The notes under the pieces were generated by a model that made no database searches, was not told the origin of the DNA, and saw nothing but the letters and a program-made list of their open reading frames with translations. Positions 18,092 through 27,165 of a DNA stretch of 64,000 bases are shown piece after piece. The first letter of the stretch is position 1, and every line of letters begins with the position of its first letter. Both the position numbers and the translations under genes were made by a program. This stretch comes from Mycobacterium pinniadriaticum (GTDB lineage Bacteria; Actinomycetota; Actinomycetes; Mycobacteriales; Mycobacteriaceae): NCBI RefSeq assembly GCF_026242045.1, contig NZ_JAPJDO010000028.1, positions 17,654 to 81,653 on the forward strand, in the 5' to 3' direction.

Positions 18092-18576
18092 GGCAGCCGG
18101 CGCTCCACCACCACCAGCACGGTCAGCACGATCCCGCCGATCAGCCACGCCACCACCGCGATCGAGCCCGCCGGGATGATCGCGAGCGCGGCGGTACGGT
18201 GTTGCACCCGAACCAGATCCGGGTTGTTCTTGTCGTATTCGACGTAGATGCGCATCCCCTCGGCCAGCTCCGAGGGGTAGAGCACCCCGAGCTCGGGACG
18301 GTAGGTGACCCGGTCGGGGGTGACGAACTCGATCGTCGAGCGGCGCGGGCCGGCCGAGAGCACCTCGGCTTGCGCGACGCCCATGTTGCGTTCGATCTGG
18401 CGGTCGTTGCGCCAGGCGCCGGCCACCAACAGCACCGATTGCAGGGCGACCAGACCGATGATGATCCACACCGCAGATTTACTCCAGCGCAACAGTTTTC
18501 GCTGGGTCGTGTCGACGACGTCGGGATTGCGCCGGGGCAGGGCCGATTTCAGCAGGGCGGACAGCCTGCCGATCAC
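18052..18576 (-). CDS. Membrane protein, DUF3592-like (Rv0556 homologue)
   Basis: 174 residues from GTG 18576, whose start overlaps the menD stop (GTGA), so the two are translationally coupled. Two transmembrane helices (about 34-53 and 131-153) flank an extracytoplasmic domain containing GMRIYVEYDKNNPDLVRVQ, typical of DUF3592 proteins. It matches Rv0556 in position downstream of menD. Function unknown; operon membership suggests a link with menaquinone or the membrane. Confidence 0.85.
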   Translation of the reverse strand: MIGRLSALLKSALPRRNPDVVDTTQRKLLRWSKSAVWIIIGLVALQSVLLVAGAWRNDRQIERNMGVAQAEVLSAGPRRSTIEFVTPDRVTYRPELGVLYPSELAEGMRIYVEYDKNNPDLVRVQHRTAALAIIPAGSIAVVAWLIGGIVLTVLVVVERRLPQVDISLDSQLLS

Positions 18577-20237
18577 AGCGCCGCCCGGATCGCGGCGTGC
18601 AGCTGACGCAGCGAGGAGCGGTCGGCCTTGACCTCCAGCACCCGCATACCGTCGTGCGGTTCGGCCAGCGCGGGACCGAGCTGGTCGACCTCGATCTGGC
18701 GGGACTCGATGTGGTAGGCACGGCACAGGGCGCCCACGTCGACATCGTGCGGGGTGCCGAAGATCCGCGCCGATACGTCGGAGAACCGCGGGTCACCCTG
18801 CTCGAGCAGCTCGAAGATGCCGCCGCCATTGTCGTTGGACACCACGATCGTCAGGTTCTTCGGCGTCGGCTCGGTAGGGCCGATCAGCAGCCCTGAGCTG
18901 TCGTGCACGAACGTGAGGTCACCGATCAGCCCGATGGTCCTGCCGGAATCGATGTCGCCGGCCTCCCGGCTCCGTTGGTGCGCCAGGGCCGCCCCGATGA
19001 TCGTCGACACCGTGCCGTCGATACCGGCCACCCCCCGGTTGGAGCGCACCTTCACCCCGTCGGTGTTCAGCCCGACCAGGGCCGCGTCGCGCACCGGGTT
19101 CGACGCGCCGAGCACCAGCTGGTCCCCTGGGCGCACCGCGTCGGCCACCGCGGCCGCCACGTGCAGGCCGGTGGTGAGCGGGTGGGCGGCCAGCTGGTCG
19201 CGCACCGCGGTGATCGCATGCCGGTTGGCCTCGGCGCATCGGCGCAGCCAGGCCGGGTTGGGCGTCCCGTGGGTCTCGGCCCGGGTACCGGTGGCCTGCG
19301 AATTGCCCGAGACATCCGGCCAGCGGGGACCGGTGGTCAGGGCGAACACCGGCACCGACGGGTCGGCCAGCAGCGCCGACACCGGACGGTGCAGGGTCGG
19401 ACGGCCCAGCATGATGACCTGGCGGGGCCGCAGCAGCGGCAGCGCCAGCGGGTGCAGCGGGTTGGCGGCGTGTGGCGCGGTCGGCTCGGCGACCGTGGGC
19501 AGCGCGGCCAGGTTGGGGTGCACACCGGCACCGTGCCCGGCGATCACCAGGGTGTCGGGCGTCAGGTCGATGTCCAGGGGCTGGTCGAAGGCCACCGGCG
19601 GGCTGTAGGTCCAGGGTCTGCCGTCGGGCCGGCCGGGCGGGAATCCGGTGGACCGGGGGCTCGGGTCTTCGGCGTCGGGTACCAGCGGCTCGCGTAGCGG
19701 GATGTCGAATTGGACCGGGCCGGCGTTGGCGGTGCGGGCGCCGGTGGCCGCGGCCAGCACCCGGCAGGTGGCCGAACGCCACTGCGCGTTGAGCGCATCC
19801 AGCTGATCGGTCGAGTCTTCGGCGAGGCCCAGGCTGATCGCGGCCCGGACCTGGGTACCGAAGTAGCCGAGCTGCTCGAAGGTCTGGTTGGCGCCGGTGC
19901 CCAGCAGTTCGTAGGGCCGATTGGCCGACAGCACGATCAGCGGCACGCGGGCGTAATTGGCCTCGACGACGGCGGGTCCCATGTTGGCCACCGCGGTGCC
20001 CGACGTCATCGCCACACAGACCGGTGCGCGCTCGGCCACCGCGAGCCCGATCGCGAGGAAACCGGCGGTGCGCTCGTCGATGCGGACGTGCAGGCGAAGC
20101 CGGCCCGCCCGGTCGGCGTCGGACAGGGCGAAGGCCAGCGGGGCGTTACGGGATCCGGGGCACAGAACGACATCGCGGACGCCGCCGCGAATCAGCTCGT
20201 CGACGACGACACGGGCCTGGGCCGTCGATGGGTTCAC
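18573..20237 (-). CDS. menD: 2-Succinyl-5-enolpyruvyl-6-hydroxy-3-cyclohexene-1-carboxylate synthase
   Basis: 554 residues, as in M. tuberculosis. MenD adds 2-oxoglutarate-derived succinyl semialdehyde to isochorismate using thiamine diphosphate, the first committed step of menaquinone synthesis. LCPGSRNAPLA and the catalytic-Glu segment RIDERTAGF lie at the N-terminus; the ThDP/Mg motif begins GDLTFVHD and ends VVSNDNGGGIF at about residue 460-500. It is upstream of the Rv0556-like gene (GTGA overlap) and 97 bp downstream of bpoC, in the conserved order. Confidence 0.96.
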   Translation of the reverse strand: MNPSTAQARVVVDELIRGGVRDVVLCPGSRNAPLAFALSDADRAGRLRLHVRIDERTAGFLAIGLAVAERAPVCVAMTSGTAVANMGPAVVEANYARVPLIVLSANRPYELLGTGANQTFEQLGYFGTQVRAAISLGLAEDSTDQLDALNAQWRSATCRVLAAATGARTANAGPVQFDIPLREPLVPDAEDPSPRSTGFPPGRPDGRPWTYSPPVAFDQPLDIDLTPDTLVIAGHGAGVHPNLAALPTVAEPTAPHAANPLHPLALPLLRPRQVIMLGRPTLHRPVSALLADPSVPVFALTTGPRWPDVSGNSQATGTRAETHGTPNPAWLRRCAEANRHAITAVRDQLAAHPLTTGLHVAAAVADAVRPGDQLVLGASNPVRDAALVGLNTDGVKVRSNRGVAGIDGTVSTIIGAALAHQRSREAGDIDSGRTIGLIGDLTFVHDSSGLLIGPTEPTPKNLTIVVSNDNGGGIFELLEQGDPRFSDVSARIFGTPHDVDVGALCRAYHIESRQIEVDQLGPALAEPHDGMRVLEVKADRSSLRQLHAAIRAAL

Positions 20238-20267
20238 TCCTACAGCGTGTCACAGCGCGCCAGATGC

Positions 20268-20330
20268 GCCCAAACCCACAAACGGGCGCAAAAGTGCGAG
20301 TAGATCGCGACAGAATGTCGATCTCGGCGG
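20268..20330. repeat. Inverted repeat, left copy (block boundary at bpoC)
   Basis: About 62 bp starting GCCCAAACCCACAAACGGGC and containing GCGAGTAGATCGCG matches, on the opposite strand, the sequence at 55360-55422 with roughly 80 percent identity by eye. It lies in the menD-bpoC gap, just past the bpoC stop. The two copies bracket the 35-kb block between bpoC and menC. It may be a dispersed mycobacterial repeat. Confidence 0.6.
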
Positions 20331-20334
20331 GTGG

Positions 20335-21123
20335 CTAGACGAGCGTCCCGGCGAAGAAGTCCAGCATCGCGGTGTTGACCGTCTCCGGGCGTTCCAGGAA
20401 TCCGAGATGGCCCGTGTGCCCGATCTGGACGTAGCGGCCGTTGGGCAGGGCGTCGGCGACTTCGCGGCCCAGCGCCGCCGGGGTGAGCAGATCGTCGGCG
20501 AACCCGATGACCAGCACTTCGGTCCGGATGGCCCGATAGGCCGCCAGTCGGTTCTCCTTGGGGTACACCTCGTGCTGGGCGGCCAGGCCCGGCGTGCGTT
20601 TGATCGGGAACGCGGTGAACATCTCCATCCAGTCCCCGATGGCCTTCTCATCGTTGATCGTCTTGGGGGAGAAGTTCTCCAGCACACGCACTTTCGCGGC
20701 ATAAGCGGGGGGCAGCTGGATTTCTGACCTGGACAATTCGACCTCGGCGGCGCGCATGGATTTGCGGATGCGGTCCAAGCGCCCGCGGGTGCCCATCAGC
20801 ACGGCCTGACTGACCAGATCGGGGCGGATCAGCATCAGCTCCTGGGCGATGTAGGCGCCCATCGACATCGCCACCACCCGGGTCGGGCCGCCGACGACCT
20901 GCTCGATGAGCTCGGCCGTGTCGGCCACCATCTGCTCGGTACCGAAACCACCGGCATTCTCGGTGGCCCCGATCCCCCGGTTGTCGAATGTGATGCAGCG
21001 ATAGCCCGCCGCCGCGAACTGCGGGACCTGGTGGATGTGCCAGGTGCGCCCCGCACCGCCGGTGCCGGCGATGAACAGCACCGGATCGCCGGAGCCGTTT
21101 TCCTCGTAGGCCAGGTTGATCAC
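20335..21123 (-). CDS. bpoC: Alpha/beta hydrolase BpoC-like
   Basis: 262 residues from GTG 21123, the same length as Rv0554 BpoC. Alpha/beta-hydrolase fold with nucleophile Ser in AMSMGAYIAQ, Asp in GFADDLLTP and His in IGHTGHLGF. BpoC was named as a peroxidase but is structurally a serine hydrolase; position in the men cluster suggests a MenH-like SHCHC synthase role, which is unproven. In M. tuberculosis menC is close upstream; here a 34-kb block separates them. Confidence 0.9.
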   Translation of the reverse strand: MINLAYEENGSGDPVLFIAGTGGAGRTWHIHQVPQFAAAGYRCITFDNRGIGATENAGGFGTEQMVADTAELIEQVVGGPTRVVAMSMGAYIAQELMLIRPDLVSQAVLMGTRGRLDRIRKSMRAAEVELSRSEIQLPPAYAAKVRVLENFSPKTINDEKAIGDWMEMFTAFPIKRTPGLAAQHEVYPKENRLAAYRAIRTEVLVIGFADDLLTPAALGREVADALPNGRYVQIGHTGHLGFLERPETVNTAMLDFFAGTLV

Positions 21124-21199
21124 CTGGCAGAGGCTACGCGCCCCCGTCAGGTCCGCGCTTGTCGCGTTTCCCGACAAGCATCGGGTAAGGATGACGGGT

Positions 21200-21790
21200 A
21201 TGGCCAAGAGCATCGGAATCGTGCTGTTCGACGAGGTGGAGGAGCTGGACGCGATCGGCCCCTGGGAGGTGCTGTCCGCCTGGACTCACCACTTCCCCGA
21301 CGACGGCTACAGCGTTGCCTGCCTGTCACCCACCGGCGGCCCGGTGCGCTGCGCCAAGGGCTTGGTGGTGCACGCCCATCATTCCTTTGCCGACGCGCCG
21401 CCCCTCGAGGTGCTGATCCACCCGGGCGGCCAAGGCGTGCGCCCACACCTGCAGGACGACGCCTGGTTGGAGTGGATCCGCCGTCAGCGCGCGGCAGTGC
21501 CCCTGATGACCAGCGTGTGCACCGGTTCTCTGGTCTATGCCGCCGCCGGACTGCTCGCACACCGCCCGGCCACCACCCACTGGGCCTCGCTGGACCGGCT
21601 GGCCACGCTGGACCCGACCATTGATGTCCGGCGCACCGAGCGCTTCGTCGATCACGGCGACGTCATCACCGCTGCCGGCGTCTCGGCGGGAATCGACATG
21701 GCATTGCACCTGATCGCGCGTCTCGCCAGCCCCGACCGCGCCCGCGAGGTCCGCCGCTACATCCAATACGATCCGATGCCGCCGGTTTAA
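21200..21790 (+). CDS. DJ-1/PfpI family protein, isonitrile-hydratase-like
   Basis: 196 residues from ATG 21200 (an ATG at 21191 is also possible). The DJ-1 fold is shown by SIGIVLFDEVEELDAIGPWEV, the nucleophile elbow TSVCTGSLVYAAAGLL with the reactive Cys, and THWASLDRL with its partner. The C-terminal pattern AGVSAGIDMALHLIARL, then a Tyr-Asp-Pro stretch, is that of isonitrile hydratases (InhA of Pseudomonas putida), which convert R-NC to N-substituted formamide. Two more DJ-1-fold proteins occur 5-6 kb away beside isonitrile-type biosynthesis genes. It diverges from bpoC by 76 bp and overlaps the next gene's stop by 4 bp. Confidence 0.8.
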   Translation: MAKSIGIVLFDEVEELDAIGPWEVLSAWTHHFPDDGYSVACLSPTGGPVRCAKGLVVHAHHSFADAPPLEVLIHPGGQGVRPHLQDDAWLEWIRRQRAAVPLMTSVCTGSLVYAAAGLLAHRPATTHWASLDRLATLDPTIDVRRTERFVDHGDVITAAGVSAGIDMALHLIARLASPDRAREVRRYIQYDPMPPV

Positions 21791-23133
21791 CCCTCGAGAC
21801 TCGCTTCGAAACCGAAGTCACCGAGGGCTGCGCGCACCACCTCCGTTAATGCGGTTGTGTCGTTGGCCCGACCGGGCTCCCACGACGCCACACTGAACCA
21901 CACCTTGCCGCGCAGCGATGCGGCCGACACCAGCAGGTGCCCACCCAACCGTTCCAGGGTCGCCGCGGTGACACCCGCTTCACCCCCACGGGTGCCGAAG
22001 AAGTCCGCATCGGTGCCGTCGGGCCGGTTCGCCTCGGGGGGCAATTCCCCGATGTTGGTACACCCGACGGGCTTGCCGACCTTCAGCACCAGGTTCTCCA
22101 GGCGGCGCACCACCAGCTTCGGAGTGAACGGGATCATCGCCAAGGGCGCCAGTAAGGCGTTGCCGTTCTGTCCGAGTTCGACGAGGGCCTGTTTGAGCCC
22201 AACACGAAGCTCGGCCAGGTTCTCGATGACCCTGCTCGGGTCGGCAAGCACCGTAACGGAATTGAGTGGATTGGCTCGGGTATCGCCAGCGGTGCGTTCA
22301 CTGACCGGTACGGAAAGCACGATGCGTCCATTGCCATCGAGTCGGCCGAGACGATAGCCGAGCCGCGCGCAGAATCCGGCGAACAGGACATTGCGGGTGC
22401 CACCCAGGGCTTTGGCGCGTTCGTCCCATTCCTGCCCGTCGACGTAGCCGTAGACCCTGGGCACCACCAGTCGCTGAGTCCTCGCGGCCGAGGATGACGC
22501 GGGTGAGGAGGACCTGACCGAGGTCGACACATCGTCCTGCTGTTCGCGGGCGACCCGTAGGCCACCGCCGATTGCCGCCGGGACCTTCAGCGCCGACCGT
22601 GCCGTGACGGCGATGTCCTGTCGAAGCGCCTGTCCGCGAGTCCGTGTGCCGGGTGGCGGAAATCCGTAGTCACGACGGGTGCCGTTCACTGCATCAACGA
22701 TGGCCAGCGTCCCGGCCACGGCATCACCGGTGGTGTGCGAAACCGCAAGCGACACCGCGGCACCACCGCCGATGAGCGGCTGCACCCCCAGATGCCAGGG
22801 CGGACCGAACTCGGGGTCGATTGCGACAAAGGACCGTTCGTCGACCCAGTCCCAGACTTCGTCGCGGCGCCGCTGCGCTACGGCGACATCGAGGTCGGAC
22901 GGCCCGGCATAGGAGACCCAGCGATGCCTACCGAACGGCAGCGGTGAGCGTTCGATCAGGCGAGCGACCAACGTGTGCTGGAGATTGCGCTGAAACCGAC
23001 GCAAACCTTCGAGATCGACACCGTCGTCGTAGATCCAGATGTACTGGATGACCGGCCCGCGGCCCAGCGCCCGCAGCCCGAGAAACGAACCCTGGTCCAT
23101 GTACGCCAAAGTATTGTCCGTTGGAGTGCTCAT
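21787..23133 (-). CDS. Condensation/acyltransferase-superfamily protein (WES/PapA-like)
   Basis: 448 residues from ATG 23133. The overall layout resembles CoA-dependent acyltransferases (wax-ester synthase, Pap and NRPS condensation folds). The active-site motif HHxxxDG appears degenerate as SHTTGDA at about residue 150: the catalytic second His and the Asp are kept, the first His and the Gly are not. A DFFGTRGG-type segment and SVPVSERTAGDTRANPL support the wax-ester/diacylglycerol acyltransferase side. It could transfer an acyl chain made by the neighbouring triad, but no substrate is shown. It is divergent from the oxidase at 23469. Confidence 0.6.
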   Translation of the reverse strand: MSTPTDNTLAYMDQGSFLGLRALGRGPVIQYIWIYDDGVDLEGLRRFQRNLQHTLVARLIERSPLPFGRHRWVSYAGPSDLDVAVAQRRRDEVWDWVDERSFVAIDPEFGPPWHLGVQPLIGGGAAVSLAVSHTTGDAVAGTLAIVDAVNGTRRDYGFPPPGTRTRGQALRQDIAVTARSALKVPAAIGGGLRVAREQQDDVSTSVRSSSPASSSAARTQRLVVPRVYGYVDGQEWDERAKALGGTRNVLFAGFCARLGYRLGRLDGNGRIVLSVPVSERTAGDTRANPLNSVTVLADPSRVIENLAELRVGLKQALVELGQNGNALLAPLAMIPFTPKLVVRRLENLVLKVGKPVGCTNIGELPPEANRPDGTDADFFGTRGGEAGVTAATLERLGGHLLVSAASLRGKVWFSVASWEPGRANDTTALTEVVRAALGDFGFEASLEG

Positions 23134-23468
23134 AGGGGCCCTTCTTCCGAGCGGCGATCCGATGTACACCCCACGGTCGAATCGTGACATGCGCCGATGG
23201 CCGAGGATCCGCACCGTTGGTGACGCTCGGCGCGACGCTCAATGTATATCCTGCCGTTGACTTTTCCCATCCGGTTAGACGCGGCGAGAAATCTCGCACT
23301 TGCCGGGAACTACTCGCGAGTCTGTGACGACCAATACGCCGACCGACAACCGAGCGGGTGGCATGCGTTCCCACAGTCTTCGACGCCATGCCGCTCTATT
23401 CCGCGACCCGACGGCACGACAGACATGACCCGCGCACACCGGCGCACCCCGCGACAGGGAGATTGTTG
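23134..23468. other. 335-bp divergent intergenic region
   Basis: This region separates the acyltransferase-like gene from the plus-strand oxidase triad and must hold both promoters. A GGGAG sequence about 5 nt before the ATG at 23469 is a good ribosome-binding site. I see no clear Zur or IdeR box, no strong palindrome and no convincing coding frame. Confidence 0.5.
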
Positions 23469-24356
23469 ATGCAGCTCACCGCCAGATCCGAGGAACAAGC
23501 CGGCATCGAGGTGCACGACTTCGATCCGACGGTGGCGACCAGCGATGACATCCAGACCCTTCGCCACCACATCTACGCCGACAAGATAATCGTCCTCAAG
23601 GCCCAAGACCTGAAGCCGGCAGCGTTCGTTGAACTAGGCCGCCACTTCGGCACGCCGGTTTCGTACTACGAGCCCATGTATCACCACCCGGAGAACGAGC
23701 TGATCTTCGTCTCCTCGACCCTCACCCGAACCGAGGGTCAGATCGGCGTGCCGAAGACAGGTGGGTTCTGGCACGCCGATTACCAGTTCATGCCAGAGCC
23801 TTTCGCGTTCACATTCTTCTATCCGCAGAAACTGCCCACCGGCACCCGCGGCACCCGGTTCATCAATATGGCCAACGCCTACCAGCGACTCCCGTCGCAG
23901 CTCAAGGATGCGATCGCTGACACGTTCAGCAAGCACAGCGCTCGCCGCTACGTGAAGATCCGCCCATCGGACGTCTACCGTCCGATCGGCGATGTGCTCG
24001 CCGACATCGAACGGGTAACACCACCACAAACGTGGCCGACGGTGCTCGTCCACCCCGTCACCGGCGAGCGGATTCTTTACATATCGGAGGCCTTCACCTA
24101 CGCGATCCAAGACTCAGGCGGGAACGCGCTCCCGCCATCCTTGATCGACGAACTTCTCTTTGTGTCAGGACAACTCGACGAGACCTACGAACATCCCAAT
24201 ATCTTCGTACGGAACTACGAACCGGGTGATCTCGTGCTGTGGGACAACCGGACCCTGATCCATCGCGCCTTGCACAACCCGACGAACGAGCCCACCGAGT
24301 CCTACCGGGTCACCGTCACGGACGAATACCCGCTCGGCGCCGAGGTCGCGGCATGA
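23469..24356 (+). CDS. Fe(II)/2-oxoglutarate oxidase, ScoE-like isonitrile synthase (copy A)
   Basis: 295 residues from ATG 23469. TauD fold with metal ligands His102 and Asp104 (FWHADYQF) and His265 (NRTLIHRA); Arg280 (ESYRVTV) would bind 2-oxoglutarate. YYEPMY (66-71) and Lys163 (VKIRPSDVYRP) match the substrate-binding residues described for ScoE, which oxidatively decarboxylates an N-carboxymethyl-beta-amino acid to an isonitrile. The segments WHADYQFMP and LYISEAFT look closer to Streptomyces ScoE than to Rv0097, unlike the second copy at 35123. Overlaps the thioesterase gene by ATGA. The family and reaction are well supported; product is not. Confidence 0.88.
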   Translation: MQLTARSEEQAGIEVHDFDPTVATSDDIQTLRHHIYADKIIVLKAQDLKPAAFVELGRHFGTPVSYYEPMYHHPENELIFVSSTLTRTEGQIGVPKTGGFWHADYQFMPEPFAFTFFYPQKLPTGTRGTRFINMANAYQRLPSQLKDAIADTFSKHSARRYVKIRPSDVYRPIGDVLADIERVTPPQTWPTVLVHPVTGERILYISEAFTYAIQDSGGNALPPSLIDELLFVSGQLDETYEHPNIFVRNYEPGDLVLWDNRTLIHRALHNPTNEPTESYRVTVTDEYPLGAEVAA

Positions 24357-24898
24357 CGCAAACATCGGAACCCAGCCTCACCGAATTCCTTCATGACGAT
24401 GCGGTTCTGCTCAATCGCACAATGACCCCGTACGTCGCCAAGGACACCGTTTACCTCAAGCGGGCGACGGTCGCGCGCCACGGTGATCGGATCGTCGGTA
24501 AGGGCGATCTGGGGTTCGAACAGTCCTGTTACATCGAGGAAACCGGACACTTCAATGCGGTCGAGTTCATCATCTCCTACAACCAGCTCTTCTACTACAC
24601 ACTCGCGGCTTCGGTCCGCGACCGACTGATCCCCGAGCTGACCGGCTGGACATTGGACGACTACTGGCAGCGGCAGCTGCCCTCGGTACTGATCAGCGAG
24701 ATGGCCAGTCGCTTCCGGCAACCGATCAACGCGAGGTCGTATCACGGAACTCTGACGATCACCGACATAGAGTTTCGGCACCGGTCCCGCCCGCTGTTGG
24801 CGCTGCAGACCACGATCGAGTTCACTGACGACAACGCGGGGAGTGTTCTCGGCGATCTCGAAATCGTGCTGGTGGATCTGCCCGCGAAATCACGTTAG
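24353..24898 (+). CDS. FcoT/ScoD-like hotdog-fold thioesterase (copy A)
   Basis: 181 residues, close to Rv0098 FcoT (183). Hotdog-fold protein with the family core ETGHFNAVEFIISYNQLFYY and SEMASRFRQPINARSYHGT. In isonitrile lipopeptide pathways this protein works with the ligase and carrier to add glycine to an enoyl-ACP and release the N-carboxymethyl product (ScoD role). Start ATG overlaps the oxidase stop (ATGA), and its TAG overlaps the GTG of the ligase, so the three are co-translated. Confidence 0.85.
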   Translation: MTQTSEPSLTEFLHDDAVLLNRTMTPYVAKDTVYLKRATVARHGDRIVGKGDLGFEQSCYIEETGHFNAVEFIISYNQLFYYTLAASVRDRLIPELTGWTLDDYWQRQLPSVLISEMASRFRQPINARSYHGTLTITDIEFRHRSRPLLALQTTIEFTDDNAGSVLGDLEIVLVDLPAKSR

Positions 24899-26412
24899 TG
24901 GGACGCCATTTCGACCTGGTGTCCACCCTCGAGCGAAACGCGCGAATCGGGGGCGGACGAACCGCCTTGATCTGCGGGGTGGCCCGGATTTCGTTCATCG
25001 AACTCCTCCGACGATCGCTTGCCGTGTCCCGGGCATTGACCGGCGCCGGTCTGGGTTCTGGCGACCGGGTCGTCTACGTCGCCAAGGACTCACCGGCGTT
25101 GTACGAGTTGCTCTACGGCTGCGCACGTATCGGCGCTGTCCTGGTTCCGGTCAATTGGCGGTTGGCCGCCGAGGAGGTCGATTACATCGTCGACCATGCG
25201 GGCGCCCGTGTCCTCGTCACCGATCGGACCGATCTGGGAGCCGAAAGAGTAATCCACGTAGCGGACTTCGACGCATGGCGGAATGGTGTACCCGATCTTC
25301 CGACTCCGGAGGTCGTGGTCGATCGCGACACTCCGGTCGTGCAGATGTACACCAGTGGCACGACCGGCCGACCCAAGGGTGTTGTGCTGGCGCACCGGAC
25401 CTTCGCGGCGGTACGGGAACTCCTCGATGACGCGGGTCTGGACTGGATCGATTGGCTGGACTCCGATGTCAGTCTGATCGCCCTGCCCGGATTTCACATC
25501 GGCGGAATGTGGTGGGCGACGCAGGCACTCAACCGCGGGATACCCAGCGTAGTGATCCCCCGGTTCAACGCCTCGGACGCAGTTGCGACGATCCACGACA
25601 ACGGAGTGACCGTTAGCTGCTTCGTTCCGGCAATGCTGCTGATGATGTTGTCTGAGCCGGGTTCATCGGCTTACGATTTCGCCACTCTTCGCAAGATCGT
25701 CTACGGCGGCTCCCCCATCGGCCCGGACCTGCTCTCCCGGGCGATCCGGACCTTCGGTTGCGAATTCGCACAGATCTATGGATTGACCGAAACCGGAAAC
25801 ACGGCAGTCTGTCTGCCGCCGATCGAACACCTGCCAGGCCGGGCACGTCTGCAAGCGGCCGGCCGACCATATCCGGGAGTCGGGGTCACCATCCGCGACA
25901 CCCGCGGACATCAACTACCACCGGGAGGCTCCGGTGAGGTCTACCTTCGCAGCCCGGCGCAAATGGTCGAGTACTTCGGCGACCCGGTCGCAACCGCCGA
26001 GACAATCGTCGACGGCTGGATTCGCACCGGCGATGCTGGATATCTGGACCCCGACGGCTTTCTCGTGATCCGGGACCGCGTCAAGGATCTCATCATCGTC
26101 GCGGGCGAAAACGTGTACCCCGCCGAGGTCGAGAAGACGATCAACGCGCATCCCCACGTGCACGACAGCGCGGTGGTGGGCGCTCCCGATGCCCGGCGGG
26201 GCGAATGCGTTCACGCGTTCGTTGTTGCCGAGCCGGGTGCGGACTTGCAGATCGATGACCTCGAGCAGTTCCTGGCTCAGCGCCTCGCCCGCTTCAAGGT
26301 GCCGGGCAGGTTCCACTTCGTCGAGACGATACCGCGGAATCCGAGTGGCAAGATCCTTCGGCGCACACTGCGGGAGCGGTTCTGGACGGGCCTGGAACGG
26401 CAGATCAACTGA
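24898..26412 (+). CDS. FadD10/ScoC-like acyl-AMP ligase (copy A)
   Basis: 504 residues from GTG 24898 (overlap TAGTG). ANL adenylating enzyme: P-loop QMYTSGTTGRPKGVVL (about 150), YGLTETGNT (about 300), IRTGDAGYLD, RVKDLIIVAGEN and the catalytic Lys in PRNPSGKILR near the C-terminus. It would activate a fatty acid for loading onto an acyl carrier protein. No carrier or NRPS gene follows this triad, so it must share the carrier at 32728 or use another. Its stop overlaps the convergent DJ-1 gene by 8 bp. Confidence 0.85.
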   Translation: MGRHFDLVSTLERNARIGGGRTALICGVARISFIELLRRSLAVSRALTGAGLGSGDRVVYVAKDSPALYELLYGCARIGAVLVPVNWRLAAEEVDYIVDHAGARVLVTDRTDLGAERVIHVADFDAWRNGVPDLPTPEVVVDRDTPVVQMYTSGTTGRPKGVVLAHRTFAAVRELLDDAGLDWIDWLDSDVSLIALPGFHIGGMWWATQALNRGIPSVVIPRFNASDAVATIHDNGVTVSCFVPAMLLMMLSEPGSSAYDFATLRKIVYGGSPIGPDLLSRAIRTFGCEFAQIYGLTETGNTAVCLPPIEHLPGRARLQAAGRPYPGVGVTIRDTRGHQLPPGGSGEVYLRSPAQMVEYFGDPVATAETIVDGWIRTGDAGYLDPDGFLVIRDRVKDLIIVAGENVYPAEVEKTINAHPHVHDSAVVGAPDARRGECVHAFVVAEPGADLQIDDLEQFLAQRLARFKVPGRFHFVETIPRNPSGKILRRTLRERFWTGLERQIN

Positions 26413-27157
26413 TCGCGCTGCGCACCTTGGCCGTACGACTCCGGCGGACCCGGGATCGGGCCGTATCAATGGCGGTCGTCCACAGCAACGATGTCATCGC
26501 TTTGACTTGCCTGGGATTGGCCAACCCCTTCGTCATCAGGACACCGGCGGTCGCCTTGGTGGTCGCCGAGGCCTTGGACATATGCCCCGAGTCGAACGGC
26601 GGGCGCGGGTCGTACTCGATCGACAGCTGAATCACCTTGGCGCGCTCGTCGCCCCCGATCTGACCCGCCAGCCACAACGCCAGGTCGATACCGGCGGATA
26701 CCCCGGCACTGGTGACGATGTCGCCGTCGCGCACGATCCGCTCGTCGTTGATCGGCGTGGCGCCCAACGCTTTCAATGCGGCCAACGCCATCCAATGTGA
26801 CGTCGCCCGCTTGCCCTTCAGCAAGCCTGCCGCGGCGAGGATGACTGAGCCCGAGCACACCGATGTCGTCCAGGTTGCCGTCTCGTGCGCGTGGCGGAGC
26901 CAATCGAGCAGCTTCTGGTCGCGGGTGTGTTCCATCGTCGCCATACCGCCGGGAACAACGATGACGTCTGGGGCCGGAGTCTCGTCAAACGAATGTGTCA
27001 CCCCGACGACGAGTACCCCCGAATCCGTGGCGATCGGCCCGGGTTCGTGCCAGACGAAGCGGATCTGAGCGTCGGGCAGGTTGTGCAGCACCTCGTAGGG
27101 GCCGACGAAGTCCAGCGCGGTGACACCGGGATACAGCACGATTGCGATCTGAGTCAT
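26405..27157 (-). CDS. DJ-1/PfpI family isonitrile hydratase-like protein
   Basis: 250 residues from ATG 27157. Core DJ-1 domain (1-190) has IAIVLYPGVTALDFVGPYEV, nucleophile Cys in TTSVCSGSVILAAAGLL, SHWMALAAL, and the tail AGVSAGIDLALWLA followed by QLSIEYDPRPPFDSGH. This tail, with a helical C-terminal extension of about 50 residues, is the layout of P. putida isonitrile hydratase InhA (about 228 aa, reactive Cys). It sits 8 bp downstream of an AraC/GlxA regulator, and both lie downstream of an isonitrile-type NRPS operon. A role in hydrating the isonitrile product to a formamide, for protection or metal release, follows by inference. Confidence 0.82.
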   Translation of the reverse strand: MTQIAIVLYPGVTALDFVGPYEVLHNLPDAQIRFVWHEPGPIATDSGVLVVGVTHSFDETPAPDVIVVPGGMATMEHTRDQKLLDWLRHAHETATWTTSVCSGSVILAAAGLLKGKRATSHWMALAALKALGATPINDERIVRDGDIVTSAGVSAGIDLALWLAGQIGGDERAKVIQLSIEYDPRPPFDSGHMSKASATTKATAGVLMTKGLANPRQVKAMTSLLWTTAIDTARSRVRRSRTAKVRSAIS

Positions 27158-27165
27158 GACAATCC

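Noticed and set aside
23134..23468. Zur or IdeR box controlling the isonitrile or ESX genes
   Set aside because: Looked for AT-rich Zur and TTAGG-type IdeR palindromes here, upstream of PPE and upstream of eccA; none was convincing by eye.
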